This document shows, in pieces, positions 1 to 7,896 of a stretch of 38,820 nt of DNA. The notes below the pieces were generated by a model, which was given only the letters and a program-made list of their open reading frames with translations, was not told where the DNA came from and searched no databases. The first letter of the stretch is position 1. Each line of letters opens with the position of its first letter. The position numbers and the translations under genes are program-made. Origin of the DNA: Bradymonadales bacterium (GTDB lineage: Bacteria; Myxococcota_A; Bradymonadia; JAFGEP01); the NCBI GenBank assembly GCA_016931535.1, contig JAFGEP010000104.1, positions 1-38,820 of the forward strand, read 5' to 3'.

Positions 1-27
1 AGGTGAGGCGAAATGCCCAGGCGACGC
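1..27. repeat. Direct repeat, left copy (27 bp)
   Basis: Bases 1-27 are identical to bases 38751-38777. The two sequences diverge after that, although both are followed shortly by GGGGGAGGA. The true left edge of the repeat may lie outside the window. It appears to belong to a family of GC-rich intergenic repeats rather than to a gene. Confidence 0.8.
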
Positions 28-59
28 CAACACGGGCGGAGCCTGGGGGAGGACAACTC

Positions 60-181
60 GGCCAGAGGCTAGAGTCGCCCCCTCCGCCCGCTACGGGGTT
101 GGCCAGAGGCTAGAGTCGCCCCCTCCGCCCGCTACGGGGTTGGCCATAGGCTAGAGTCGCCCCCTCCGCCCGCTACGCGGG
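60..181. repeat. 41-bp tandem repeat, three copies
   Basis: Copies occupy 60-100, 101-141 and 142 to about 181. Copies one and two are identical; copy three has a G-to-T change near its start and diverges at about 177. Each contains the core GAGTCGCCCCCTCCGCCCGC. It lies downstream of the cold-shock-domain gene, with no convincing reading frame, and there are no unique spacers, so it is not a CRISPR array. Confidence 0.85.
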
Positions 182-183
182 CA

Positions 184-211
184 CCTCCCCCGGACTCCGT
201 CTCGGGGGAGG
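184..211. repeat. GC-rich hairpin downstream of the cold-shock-domain gene
   Basis: CCTCCCCCG (184-192) pairs with CGGGGGAGG (203-211) around a 10-base loop. It has no T-tract, so it is not a typical intrinsic terminator. The CCTCCCCCG / CGGGGGAGG arms recur in the longer hairpin at 33687-33717, which suggests a dispersed repeat element. Bases 212-284 hold nothing recognisable. Confidence 0.6.
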
Positions 212-284
212 ATTGCTGAGTGAGAATAGGCGAGAGGGTACCGGGTTTCGGTGGAATGGTGGCAGTCGATCGCCTGCCTGGGCG

Positions 285-1064
285 TCAGAGCTCTTCGTCC
301 AGGTTGCCGGAGGATTCCGGGGCGAGATCCGGGCGGATGGCGGCGGAGCGGCCCAGGGTCACGTTGACCGCCTTGGGGTACTTCTTGCCGTCGCTCCCGC
401 CGTAGTAGAACTCGACGGGGATGATGTCGCCCTGGTTGTAGGAGGGGAGCTGGATGCGAAGATCCTCGTCCACCACGTTGGCGATGTGGAAGAAGAACTT
501 CTGGGCAGACTCGTCCTCGATGAAACCAAAGCCCTTGTCGGTGAAGTAGGCGATGATGTCGCCGCCCACCTGGCGGTCGTACTCGTTGGTCTGTTCATGC
601 CGCTCGCGGCGTAGGCGGCGGATATTCTCTTCGAGGCTGAAGAAATGGTAGGTACAGTCCTCGAAGATGCGCAGGCCGATCGCCTTGAGCTCCCGGTAGC
701 GGTTGTCGAACAGGAAGGCCAAGAAGGCGGCGTAGGCCACGATCAGGGCGCCCTGGTTGAGATTCCTCCGATCGAACTCCAGGTAGACAGACTTGTGCAC
801 CACCCCTTTCTTGGCCGCCTCCAGGAACGCCTCCTGGCGGCTCAGATTCTCGATGGAGAACGTGGTCCGCACCCCCAGGTTGACCAGAGCGTGGATCCCT
901 TCCAACCGGTTGATCACGAAATCCAGCGAGTACAGGTCGCTATAGACCGGATCGTAATCGACGCGGCCACCGAAGCTTTCGGTCAGGGTTTTGCGGACGT
1001 AGTTGGAAAGGTCGGTATCACTCCATTTGGACACATCGGGAAAAGGCTCCCGCAGTTCGGACAT
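285..1064 (-). CDS. Cold-shock-domain protein with long unknown N-terminal region
   Basis: This is a 259-residue protein if started at the ATG at 1064, which has GGGGGT a few bases upstream; the in-frame ATG at 1076 has no ribosome-binding site. The last ~80 residues form a cold-shock (OB-fold) domain with both RNA-binding motifs visible: KGFGFI (RNP1-like) and FFFHI (RNP2-like). It therefore probably binds single-stranded RNA or DNA. The first ~165 residues match no family I recognise; they contain a mixed alpha/beta pattern (strands near LDFVI and ALVNLGV, then helices) and an Arg-rich helix just before the OB fold. Classical cold-shock proteins are only ~70 residues, so this is a fused or extended form. 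It is a single gene with its own candidate promoter. The cold-shock domain is clear; the role is unknown. Confidence 0.85.
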   Translation of the reverse strand: MSELREPFPDVSKWSDTDLSNYVRKTLTESFGGRVDYDPVYSDLYSLDFVINRLEGIHALVNLGVRTTFSIENLSRQEAFLEAAKKGVVHKSVYLEFDRRNLNQGALIVAYAAFLAFLFDNRYRELKAIGLRIFEDCTYHFFSLEENIRRLRRERHEQTNEYDRQVGGDIIAYFTDKGFGFIEDESAQKFFFHIANVVDEDLRIQLPSYNQGDIIPVEFYYGGSDGKKYPKAVNVTLGRSAAIRPDLAPESSGNLDEEL

Positions 1065-1169
1065 CGCTACCCCCATTTAAGCCAAAGAAACCAATCATCT
1101 CAGCGTTCCATTGTTCGGAAACGGCACGACTTGAGTTCCCATCGGCCCACACCGATCGGTTTGCCTCAC

Positions 1170-1199
1170 TAGTTACAAAGCGAAGTGGTCGTGTGTCAA
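1170..1199 (-). promoter_or_regulatory. Candidate sigma70 promoter for the cold-shock-domain gene
   Basis: On the minus strand TTGACA (1194-1199) is followed after 18 bases by TAACTA (1170-1175). Transcription would start near 1163, giving a leader of about 100 bases before the ATG at 1064, a length often seen in cold-shock genes. The -35 is perfect and the -10 is moderate. Confidence 0.5.
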
Positions 1200-1263
1200 G
1201 CCGATGTGCGAAAAAGTACTCCCCTCAAGGGCCATCGCTCCGTTTCCCGCGGGGTTTCTTGGA

Positions 1264-1722
1264 TCAGGGCTCTTGCCCCTCGGTCGCCTCCTCGCGCACC
1301 ACCACCTGGACCCGCTGGAAACCGATGGCCTTGGCCAGCAAGAAGACGTCCATGATCCGCCCATAGCTGGCTTGCCGGTCTCCTCTCAAGAAGATGGTCA
1401 CCTCCGGGTTGGTCTCGTGCATGACCCTGAGCTCGTTCTCCAGCCCTTGGTAATCGATGGGATGGCCCGGTTGGCCCTCTGACGGGGAGAGGTAGAACGC
1501 CCCTTGCCCGTCCACCAGGATGGTCAGCTCCTCCTGCTGCGGTTCCTGGGATTCGGCGGGCCCCTGGGGCAAGTTGATGGTCACCGTGGCTTCCTGGCTC
1601 TGAGCCACGGTCGTCGTGATCAGAAAGAAGATGAGCAGGATGAAGACCACATCCACCAGAGCGGTCGTGTCGAACAGGCCATTGGAGCCCTTCTGTGGAC
1701 GTCGGGGGCTGGTGAAGTTCAT
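1264..1722 (-). CDS. exbD: ExbD/TolR-family proton-channel subunit
   Basis: This is a 152-residue inner-membrane protein of the ExbD/TolR family, which works with ExbB/TolQ to couple the proton-motive force to outer-membrane transport or envelope constriction. One N-terminal transmembrane helix (about residues 22-40) carries the conserved acidic residue in ALVDVVFILLIFFLI (Asp24). The rest is a periplasmic domain. The start overlaps the exbB stop as ATGA, so translation is coupled. It is the last gene of the ftsB-led operon. The sequence alone does not tell whether it energises TonB or acts in a Tol system, and no TonB, TolA, TolB or Pal gene is in the window. Confidence 0.93.
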   Translation of the reverse strand: MNFTSPRRPQKGSNGLFDTTALVDVVFILLIFFLITTTVAQSQEATVTINLPQGPAESQEPQQEELTILVDGQGAFYLSPSEGQPGHPIDYQGLENELRVMHETNPEVTIFLRGDRQASYGRIMDVFLLAKAIGFQRVQVVVREEATEGQEP

Positions 1723-2426
1723 GGTGGGCTCGATCCCTGCTCGCCAGGCCCCGAGGGGGTGGTGACCTCCCCCGTCAACGCCTGGGCGGTGACAGGCACC
1801 GAATCCAGTGCCAGGTGGTCTGCAAACTGATCGGCCCGTTCCTCCAGTTCGAGCACGAACCGCTCGATCCGGCTGATCAGGTACCTCACGGCGATGAAGG
1901 CGGGGATGGCCACCGACAGACCGGCCGCCGTGGTGAGCAAAGCCTCCCAGATGCCGCTGGCCAGGGTTCCCGGCTGGACGTTTCCGGTGATCCGGATCGA
2001 CTCCTCCACCCGCTGGAAAACCTCGATCATGCCGGTGACGGTTCCCAGAAACCCCAGCAGTGGTGCCAGACTGACGATGGCCGACAAGGCCGGCACGTAG
2101 CGTTCCAGAGCCTGGTGGACCTTCCGTCCCGCCTCCTCCATGCTCTCCTTGACCCGACCCCGTTCACAGCCGGCATACTTCAGGCCCATCAGGACGATGC
2201 TGGCGATCGCGCTGTTGCTGGCCTCGCAGAGTCTTCTCACCTCCCCCCATTTGCGTTGGCGCAGGTAGGGTTCGAGCAGGTCCAGGAAACGCGGCGGCAG
2301 GATGCGGTTCCTCTGGATGATCCACATCCGCTCGATGTAGATGGCCAGCCCGATGACCGAGCACAGGCCGATCGGGATCATCAAGGGCCCTCCGCGGGCC
2401 AGAAAGTCGTAGGCTTCCCTGAACAT
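1719..2426 (-). CDS. exbB: ExbB/TolQ/MotA-family proton-channel protein
   Basis: This 235-residue membrane protein has a first helix near residues 12-32 (PLMIPIGLCSVIGLAIYIERMW) and the family-defining pair of C-terminal helices. The latter include APLLGFLGTVTGMIEVFQ and the later LLTTAAGLSVAIPAFIAVRYL. The family forms pentamers around an ExbD/TolR dimer and conducts protons. A cytoplasmic region (about 35-110) and a polar C-terminal tail of ~35 residues are present. It lies between a small membrane protein (8-base gap) and exbD (4-base overlap). Identification as an ExbB/TolQ-type protein is firm; the exact subfamily is open. Confidence 0.93.
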   Translation of the reverse strand: MFREAYDFLARGGPLMIPIGLCSVIGLAIYIERMWIIQRNRILPPRFLDLLEPYLRQRKWGEVRRLCEASNSAIASIVLMGLKYAGCERGRVKESMEEAGRKVHQALERYVPALSAIVSLAPLLGFLGTVTGMIEVFQRVEESIRITGNVQPGTLASGIWEALLTTAAGLSVAIPAFIAVRYLISRIERFVLELEERADQFADHLALDSVPVTAQALTGEVTTPSGPGEQGSSPP

Positions 2427-2434
2427 GTACGGGA

Positions 2435-2878
2435 TTACTCCAACGGGGATCCTCTCGGCCCCCCAGGGGGAGGTGACAGGTGGAAGAACAACTTGGTGAC
2501 AAACTGGTAACGCCCTGTCTTGGCCGCCTCGGTGACCAGCTGCTCCAGATCGAGGTGATGCTCCCGACAGTATTCTTGGACCGCCCGGCGAAGGCGTCGA
2601 TCCTGCCGAGACAATCCCAGCAGCCGCCCGGCGATGAGCGCCGCCAGCCCGCCAAACACCACCAGTCCAACCCCGGCGAGGGAAAACAAGGCGGTGCCGG
2701 TCAAAACCAACAGCAAAACCACCGCCACGATCGTTCCTATTCCCAGCAGGGTATACCCCAGACGGCTGGCGTCGTCGATGCGCAGGAGAAACTCACGGTG
2801 AGGTTCGATCCACTCCGATTGGTCCGCTGGTGGCGGGGTTTCTTCCGGGGGTTGTTCCATCGGTTGGGTTTGGGTCAA
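2435..2878 (-). CDS. Small two-helix membrane protein of unknown function
   Basis: This is a 147-residue protein starting with TTG at 2878, chosen because GAGGTGA lies directly upstream; the next ATG (2860) has no such signal. A Pro/Glu-rich cytoplasmic head is followed by two closely spaced hydrophobic helices (about residues 42-62 and 65-87) and a basic, helical C-terminal region ending in a Pro/Gly tail. I do not recognise a family. It begins 3 bases after the ftsB stop and sits 8 bases before exbB, so it is co-transcribed with cell-division and proton-channel genes and is probably an envelope protein; that role is inferred from context only. Confidence 0.75.
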   Translation of the reverse strand: MTQTQPMEQPPEETPPPADQSEWIEPHREFLLRIDDASRLGYTLLGIGTIVAVVLLLVLTGTALFSLAGVGLVVFGGLAALIAGRLLGLSRQDRRLRRAVQEYCREHHLDLEQLVTEAAKTGRYQFVTKLFFHLSPPPGGPRGSPLE

Positions 2879-2881
2879 GGC

Positions 2882-3190
2882 TCACCTCGAGGAGGTCAGG
2901 ACCGCATTCTCCTCGGTGAACCAGATCACGATCTCGTCCGACCGCGACATGCCCAGTGTCTCTCTGGCCTTGCGATCCAGGATCCGGGGGTCTTCCCGAA
3001 GACCGCGCACGAGTGTCCGATAGCGCTCGTTCTCCTGGCGGAGCGCCTCGTTGGCCCGGGCCAGCTCGTCAAACTCGCTGCGAAGGCGCTCGATCTCGAG
3101 GTCAACCGGATGCTCCTGCAGGAATCTGGGCACCCACAGGGCCAGTCCGACGACCGCCAGCACGAGAAGGATGCGCAGCAGCTTTTCCAT
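2882..3190 (-). CDS. ftsB: FtsB/DivIC-type septum formation protein
   Basis: This is a 102-residue bitopic membrane protein with a short cytoplasmic N-terminus, one transmembrane helix (about residues 4-21) and a periplasmic coiled coil (about 28-66, rich in Glu/Leu/Arg/Asn). It ends in the family's typical motif around ILDRKARETLGMSRSDEIV. FtsB/DivIC bridges FtsL and FtsQ/DivIB in the divisome. The ATG at 3190 is chosen because a good promoter lies at 3224-3252, downstream of the longer in-frame start at 3304, and the protein from 3190 has the normal family length. It is the first gene of an operon with a small membrane protein, exbB and exbD. Confidence 0.88.
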   Translation of the reverse strand: MEKLLRILLVLAVVGLALWVPRFLQEHPVDLEIERLRSEFDELARANEALRQENERYRTLVRGLREDPRILDRKARETLGMSRSDEIVIWFTEENAVLTSSR

Positions 3191-3223
3191 GTCATTGGCC
3201 CGTGAAACCCAGCTCCGGCACCA

Positions 3224-3252
3224 TCTATACCAGGGCCTTGTGAGGGGGGCAA
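3224..3252 (-). promoter_or_regulatory. Sigma70 promoter of the ftsB-exbD operon
   Basis: On the minus strand TTGCCC (3247-3252) and TATAGA (3224-3229) are separated by 17 bases, and TGG directly before the -10 makes it an extended -10. The predicted start near 3217 gives a ~27-base leader to the ftsB ATG at 3190. The rest of the 3191-3490 divergent region holds no gene; I see no convincing promoter for the plus-strand cyclase. Confidence 0.6.
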
Positions 3253-3490
3253 ACTTTCCCGATGGCCACACCCGGTCCCGGTGTGACCGCCGATCGCCCG
3301 CCAAACAGGAAAAATTTGGAGGGACGCCACCTTGGGACTACAGTGCCCACGTGTCGTATATCCACGGATGGATACGGTGCAGCGCGTCGGCAGACGGCGA
3401 TCACGGCGAGACGGCGTCTGCCAGAGACCAACGGATCAGGGGGCGAACAGCCGGCTTTGGGGCGGTTGCAGGGTTGATTGGGGTACGTCG

Positions 3491-5620
3491 ATGTCGACCG
3501 GTGCCGCACGAAACCACCGGGCCGAACGGGCAGGGAGGCGTGTTCGGCCCGGCCTTCCTTTAGAACTCCTCCTCTTCGTCACCGCCATCCTGCTTTTCCT
3601 CGGGGGAGGTCCCGGTCAGGTCGGCCCTACCCTGCCCGGGGTGATCGCCCTGTCCTTGCTGACCGTCGCCATGATCCGCAGGGGGGTCGCCAGACCGGCT
3701 GCTATCCGTTCTCACAACCTGGCCGACCTCTTCGGGGGGCTGGCCATCCTCTTGGCCGCCTTCATCCTCATCCGGCAGCTCGAAAGCCTGGCGGTGGACC
3801 TCTATCCCGCCCTGTACGCCCTCTTGGCGCTATTCGTCACCGTCTACCAGCCCTGGATCGCCCTCGGCCTGGCGGCTTTCGCCATCGGCCTGGAGCTCAC
3901 CTTGGGTGCCCTCTCACTGGCCCATCCTCTGGGAGTCGATCTGAACGAGACCTGCCGTCATGTCACCTGGATGGCCCTTTTTACCGCTGCCAATCTGGCA
4001 GCTTCTTGGGTATCCCGCTGGCGTCGCGCTCCCCGACTGGCAGCCAGCCGACAGGAATCCCAGACCGGCCCTCCCCATCCGCTCGATCCTCAGCCGTCCG
4101 AGCCGCTGCAGGTCGATGGCCAGGACCTCATCAATGCCGCCGCAGCCCTGGTCAGAAAGTCCTGTGCGGCCGATTCGGTGGTCCTCCTGCAGATCTCGCC
4201 AGATAGAAAACAGCTGGTGGTGACCGCTTCCACACTCCCCGAACACCTCGAGACCACCCTGGATGCGCAGGCGGGATTCGCAGGCAGCGTCCTGCGCACC
4301 GGACAAGCTCTGATGGCCAACCACCTTCGACGTGACTACCCTGGATCCTTGCCCGGGGAGACCGGCGAGGTTGGCAGCCATGTCATGGCCTCCCTGGTCC
4401 GATATGGCCAAAAAAACCTGGGGGTGCTGGTGGCTCGGCGGAACGGGGGCCCCCCCTTCATCCCGGATGACCTGACCGCACTGGAGATCGGCTCCTCGCT
4501 GGTCGGCTCGGCGCTGGCTGCCGAGCGGGCGGTGGAACGGGTCACCGAGGCCCACTACGAACTGGAACGCTTCTTCGCTGCCTCCCGTCTCCTCAACTCC
4601 GCCTTGACCCCCGAGCAGGTATACCAATCTGCCACCCAGGCGCTCCACATGATCACCGACTTCGAGCTGCTGGCCATCACCTGGATCGACCAGCCGGAAG
4701 GAGCGCATCGGGTCGTGCACGCTTCGGGTGAGCTGGCTGCCGGCCTGGAAGGGAAGGCGGTGGAGACCGAACGCAGCCTGTGCGCGATGGTGGTGAAGAA
4801 TGGTCACTACCTTCCTCTGGGCTGCGACTACCGCCCAGGCCCTTACTCGGTCCTGGTGGCTCAGGAGCGGCTGGAAACCATCAGGAGTCTGCTGGTCATG
4901 CCGTTGCGGTTGCACGACCGGGTACAGGGGACACTGACCATCGGCTCTACCGCGCAGCAGGTCTTCAAGGACGACCGTCGGGGCATGGCGGAGGTCATCG
5001 CCAACCAGGTGGCGGTCTCGCTCGACAAAGCGAAAATCTACGCGCGGGTCCAGGAGATGGCCACCATCGACGCCCTGACCCACCTGCACAATCGACGGGC
5101 ATTCCAGGAGCGGTTCGGTGAGGCCCAGGCCCGCGCATTGCGCAGCAAGACCCCCCTGTCGCTGGTGCTTCTGGACATCGACCATTTCAAGGCCATCAAC
5201 GATACCCACGGCCACCCGACGGGGGACAAGGTGCTGGCCAGCCTGGGAGAGACCATCTCAGGGTTGTTGCGCCGAACCGACGTCGCGGCCCGGCATGGCG
5301 GCGAGGAGTTTGCCTTGATCCTGGAGGGAACCGATCCCCAGGGGGCGCTGGTCATGGCCGAGCGATTGCGTCGGGTGGTGGGGGAGATCCGCTTCACCTC
5401 GGCGGCAGGGATCGGCTTTGGTATCACCTTGAGCCTGGGGGTTGCGACCTATCCTCAACACGCCCTCGATCCGCAGGTGCTGTTCAACCTGGCCGACCAG
5501 GCGTTGTACGAGGCCAAGAGAAGCGGCCGCAATCAGACGAGGCTGGCGCGGGCCATCTGGCCTCGCAAGGACCGGACGGAGCGGATGAAGCTGGAGGGGA
5601 GTGCGGAGGCCGGCCTGTGA
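3491..5620 (+). CDS. Membrane diguanylate cyclase with two GAF-like domains
   Basis: The 709-residue protein probably makes cyclic di-GMP from two GTP. About six hydrophobic helices fill residues ~20-180, followed by two GAF-type sensor regions (about 205-345 and 355-520). A C-terminal GGDEF domain contains the active-site GGEEF at 603-607 and the metal-binding LLDIDHFKAINDTHGH stretch. The inhibitory I-site RxxD is present as RRTD (594-597), five residues before GGEEF, so product feedback is likely. The start at 3491 is chosen because the preceding in-frame extension is Arg-rich and low quality; the upstream ribosome-binding site is weak, so the start is uncertain. The gene stands alone between the divergent ftsB operon and phoH-like gene. 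The sensed ligand is unknown. Confidence 0.92.
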   Translation: MSTGAARNHRAERAGRRVRPGLPLELLLFVTAILLFLGGGPGQVGPTLPGVIALSLLTVAMIRRGVARPAAIRSHNLADLFGGLAILLAAFILIRQLESLAVDLYPALYALLALFVTVYQPWIALGLAAFAIGLELTLGALSLAHPLGVDLNETCRHVTWMALFTAANLAASWVSRWRRAPRLAASRQESQTGPPHPLDPQPSEPLQVDGQDLINAAAALVRKSCAADSVVLLQISPDRKQLVVTASTLPEHLETTLDAQAGFAGSVLRTGQALMANHLRRDYPGSLPGETGEVGSHVMASLVRYGQKNLGVLVARRNGGPPFIPDDLTALEIGSSLVGSALAAERAVERVTEAHYELERFFAASRLLNSALTPEQVYQSATQALHMITDFELLAITWIDQPEGAHRVVHASGELAAGLEGKAVETERSLCAMVVKNGHYLPLGCDYRPGPYSVLVAQERLETIRSLLVMPLRLHDRVQGTLTIGSTAQQVFKDDRRGMAEVIANQVAVSLDKAKIYARVQEMATIDALTHLHNRRAFQERFGEAQARALRSKTPLSLVLLDIDHFKAINDTHGHPTGDKVLASLGETISGLLRRTDVAARHGGEEFALILEGTDPQGALVMAERLRRVVGEIRFTSAAGIGFGITLSLGVATYPQHALDPQVLFNLADQALYEAKRSGRNQTRLARAIWPRKDRTERMKLEGSAEAGL

Positions 5621-5802
5621 CACACAACGCTAAATCTGAATTAAGCATTAAAATACAAGATGTTAGACATATTTTATAGAAAAATTGTGGAAAATATCCG
5701 GGTTGTCAACCGCTCGCTGGTGTGGTAGCACCCTGCCAGCCAGACGGCCCCTTGTGGTCCGCCTCAGGTTGGCCACACGCCACGCTTTTTCGGGAGGGCG
5801 CA
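5621..5802. other. AT-rich intergenic region
   Basis: Bases ~5625-5710 are strikingly A/T-rich compared with the rest of the window. A weak promoter-like pair follows (TTGTCA at 5703-5708, 17 bases, TAGCAC at 5726-5731) and could drive the phoH-like gene. No terminator with a T-tract and no RNA gene was recognised. Confidence 0.4.
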
Positions 5803-7197
5803 TTGAAAAAGAACTTCATCCTCGACACCAACGTCCTGCTCCACGATCCCCGCGCCATACTCAAGTTCGACGACAACACTGTCATCATCCCCATCTACGT
5901 GATCGAAGAGATCGACCAGTTCAAGAAAGAGCTGAGCGATCTGGGGCGAAACGCGCGCCAGGCCTCCCGCTACCTCGACGACTTCCGGGAGCAGGGAAAC
6001 CTGGGGGTGGGCATCCGATTGCCCTCCGGTGGCATCCTGCGGGTCCTTTTCACCTCCAAGCGCATCTCCGACGAGTTCGTGCGGCCCCAGCGAACCGACA
6101 ATCTCATCCTGGCGGTGGCGTTGGACGTGCAGGAGCGGGAACCCGATCGGCCCACCATTATCGTGACCAAGGACACCAATCTGAGAGTTCGCGCCGATGC
6201 GCTGGGACTTAAAGCCGAAAACTACGAGGCCGGGACCGTCTCCATCGAAAATCTTTACAGCGGTTCCTCCGAGCTGACGGTCGATAAGGAGGTCGTCGAC
6301 CAGCTCTTCCAGAAAGGCAGCATCTCCTTCGACTTTGAGTCCTACGCCCACAAGCTCGAGCAGGAGAATGGGGGGATCGGAGAAGTAGCCGGCAACCTGG
6401 TGCGCAACGGGAACGGCGGCCTCTTCCAACCCAATCAGTACGTGCTGCTGCGCGACGATAGCAACGTCAATCACACCGCGCTGGGTCGCATCAACAACGA
6501 TGTCAACGGGATCTTGGCCCTGCGTTCACTCAACGGAAACGGGGTCTGGGGGATCAGGCCCCGCAACAAGGAGCAGTACTACTGCCTGGACTGCCTGCTG
6601 GATGACAGCGTGCAGCTCGTCACCCTGGTGGGCAAGGCCGGTACCGGCAAGACCTTGCTGGCCATCGCCGCTGCGCTTCAGAAGACATTGGAGGAGCACC
6701 AGTTCCACCGCATCCTCGTGAGTCGGCCGATCTTCCCCTTGGGACGGGATATCGGCTTCTTGCCGGGCGATGTGGAAGAGAAGCTCAACCCCTGGATGCA
6801 ACCGATCCACGACAACCTGGAGCTGTTGATGGGGCTCTCCCGTGCCGATCGCAAGGCAGGTCGCAGCTACCGCGAGCTGTTCGAGATGGGGGTGCTCCAG
6901 ATCGAACCGCTCACCTATATACGCGGTCGCTCGATCCCCAACCAGTTCCTCATCGTGGACGAAGCCCAGAACCTGACGCCTCACGAGGTCAAGACCATCA
7001 TCACCCGGGTCGGAGAGGGCACCAAGCTGGTGTTCACCGGCGACCCCTACCAGATCGACCATCCCTACCTGGACAGCCAGTCCAATGGGCTGACCTACAT
7101 CGTCACCCGCTTCAGGGGGCAGCCGATCGCCGCCACCGTGACCTTGTACAAGGGGGAGCGAAGCCAGCTTGCAGAGCTGGCGGCCAACCTGTTGTAA
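5803..7197 (+). CDS. PIN-domain / PhoH-family ATPase
   Basis: This is a 464-residue fusion of an N-terminal PIN nuclease-like domain with a C-terminal PhoH ATPase, the YlaK-type architecture. PIN features include LDTNVLLHDP (Asp8), VIEEIDQFK and the later VTKDTNLRVRA acidic cluster. PhoH features include Walker A GKAGTGKT (277-284) and Walker B FLIVDEAQN (about 382-390), followed by TGDPYQIDHPYLD. PhoH2/PIN-PhoH relatives unwind and cleave RNA, so an RNA-processing role is likely. I chose the TTG at 5803 because GGGAGG sits five bases upstream and the PIN domain begins immediately; the upstream GTG at 5722 would add 27 residues with no family match. The lipoprotein gene begins three bases after the stop. 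Confidence 0.92.
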   Translation: MKKNFILDTNVLLHDPRAILKFDDNTVIIPIYVIEEIDQFKKELSDLGRNARQASRYLDDFREQGNLGVGIRLPSGGILRVLFTSKRISDEFVRPQRTDNLILAVALDVQEREPDRPTIIVTKDTNLRVRADALGLKAENYEAGTVSIENLYSGSSELTVDKEVVDQLFQKGSISFDFESYAHKLEQENGGIGEVAGNLVRNGNGGLFQPNQYVLLRDDSNVNHTALGRINNDVNGILALRSLNGNGVWGIRPRNKEQYYCLDCLLDDSVQLVTLVGKAGTGKTLLAIAAALQKTLEEHQFHRILVSRPIFPLGRDIGFLPGDVEEKLNPWMQPIHDNLELLMGLSRADRKAGRSYRELFEMGVLQIEPLTYIRGRSIPNQFLIVDEAQNLTPHEVKTIITRVGEGTKLVFTGDPYQIDHPYLDSQSNGLTYIVTRFRGQPIAATVTLYKGERSQLAELAANLL

Positions 7198-7200
7198 TCC

Positions 7201-7884
7201 ATGCGCGCCATCTTCTGCATCGTGTTGGCGGGCCTTTGCCTTCTGCCGGATCTGGCCTGCTCGAAAGAGGAGATCGGAGTTCCGTTGGTGCCGGTCCCGG
7301 TCACGCCGGCCGTCCCTCCCCTCCCCTCGTCCGGTGCCTCTGGGGATATCCTGGAAGCCACAGACCGCGTTGGGGGAACTGCGATCGGGCCGGAGGTTCC
7401 ACCTGGCCGGTCGCCGGTGCTGGGTTGGAGTGCGCCGGACGACTGGCTTTCGGAGCCGCCGGCCAGCCCGATGCGCATCGCCCAGTGGCAGCTTCCCGGC
7501 ACATTCGAGGGAGAGTCTGCCTGGTGTGCCCTGTATCACTTCAGGGGTGGGGGAACGGTCTCGCAGAACGAGGCCCGTTGGATGAGCCAGTTCGAGCAGG
7601 CGGATGGCGTACCCACCGAGGGGCGGGCCGTCCGGGGGGAGATGGAGGTCAATGGGGTAGCGGTATCCACCCTCGTGGTCAGCGGGACCTACCTTGGACA
7701 ACAAGCCGCCTCAGGGGATTTTCGGGAGCCTGCCCGACCCGGTTGGGCCCTGTTTGCCGCCGTGATTCAGACCCAGCCACCCCACTTTCTCCGGTGTCTG
7801 GGGCCTGAACCGTTGCTGAGCCGACAAGAGCCGGCCATCCGCGCCTTTTTGGGCAGCCTGCGCCCGCAACCGTCGCCCCCTTGA
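7201..7884 (+). CDS. Putative lipoprotein of unknown function
   Basis: This 227-residue protein has a hydrophobic signal sequence ending in LLPDLACSKE; Cys20 may be lipidated, although Asp at -3 is atypical for a lipobox. A Pro-rich linker (about 27-75) leads into a folded domain with GWSAPDDWLSEPP and MRIAQWQLPG, two Trp-containing motifs, and a C-terminal region ending in a Pro-rich tail. I do not recognise the family by name. It starts three bases after the phoH-like stop, so it is probably co-transcribed and translated from the same message. It faces truB convergently, with a 12-base gap. Confidence 0.72.
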   Translation: MRAIFCIVLAGLCLLPDLACSKEEIGVPLVPVPVTPAVPPLPSSGASGDILEATDRVGGTAIGPEVPPGRSPVLGWSAPDDWLSEPPASPMRIAQWQLPGTFEGESAWCALYHFRGGGTVSQNEARWMSQFEQADGVPTEGRAVRGEMEVNGVAVSTLVVSGTYLGQQAASGDFREPARPGWALFAAVIQTQPPHFLRCLGPEPLLSRQEPAIRAFLGSLRPQPSPP

Positions 7885-7896
7885 GCTCCGCCAAAG

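Noticed and set aside
60..181. Possible CRISPR array
   Set aside because: The repeats are directly adjacent without unique spacers, and no cas genes are present.
1207..1237. Intrinsic terminator after exbD (CCCTTGAGGGG followed by five T on the minus strand)
   Set aside because: The stem is only 3-4 base pairs and the T-run begins several bases after it, so support is too weak for a feature.
3914..5215. 433-codon minus-strand frame opposite the diguanylate cyclase
   Set aside because: Shadow of the cyclase; no family motif and no ribosome-binding site.
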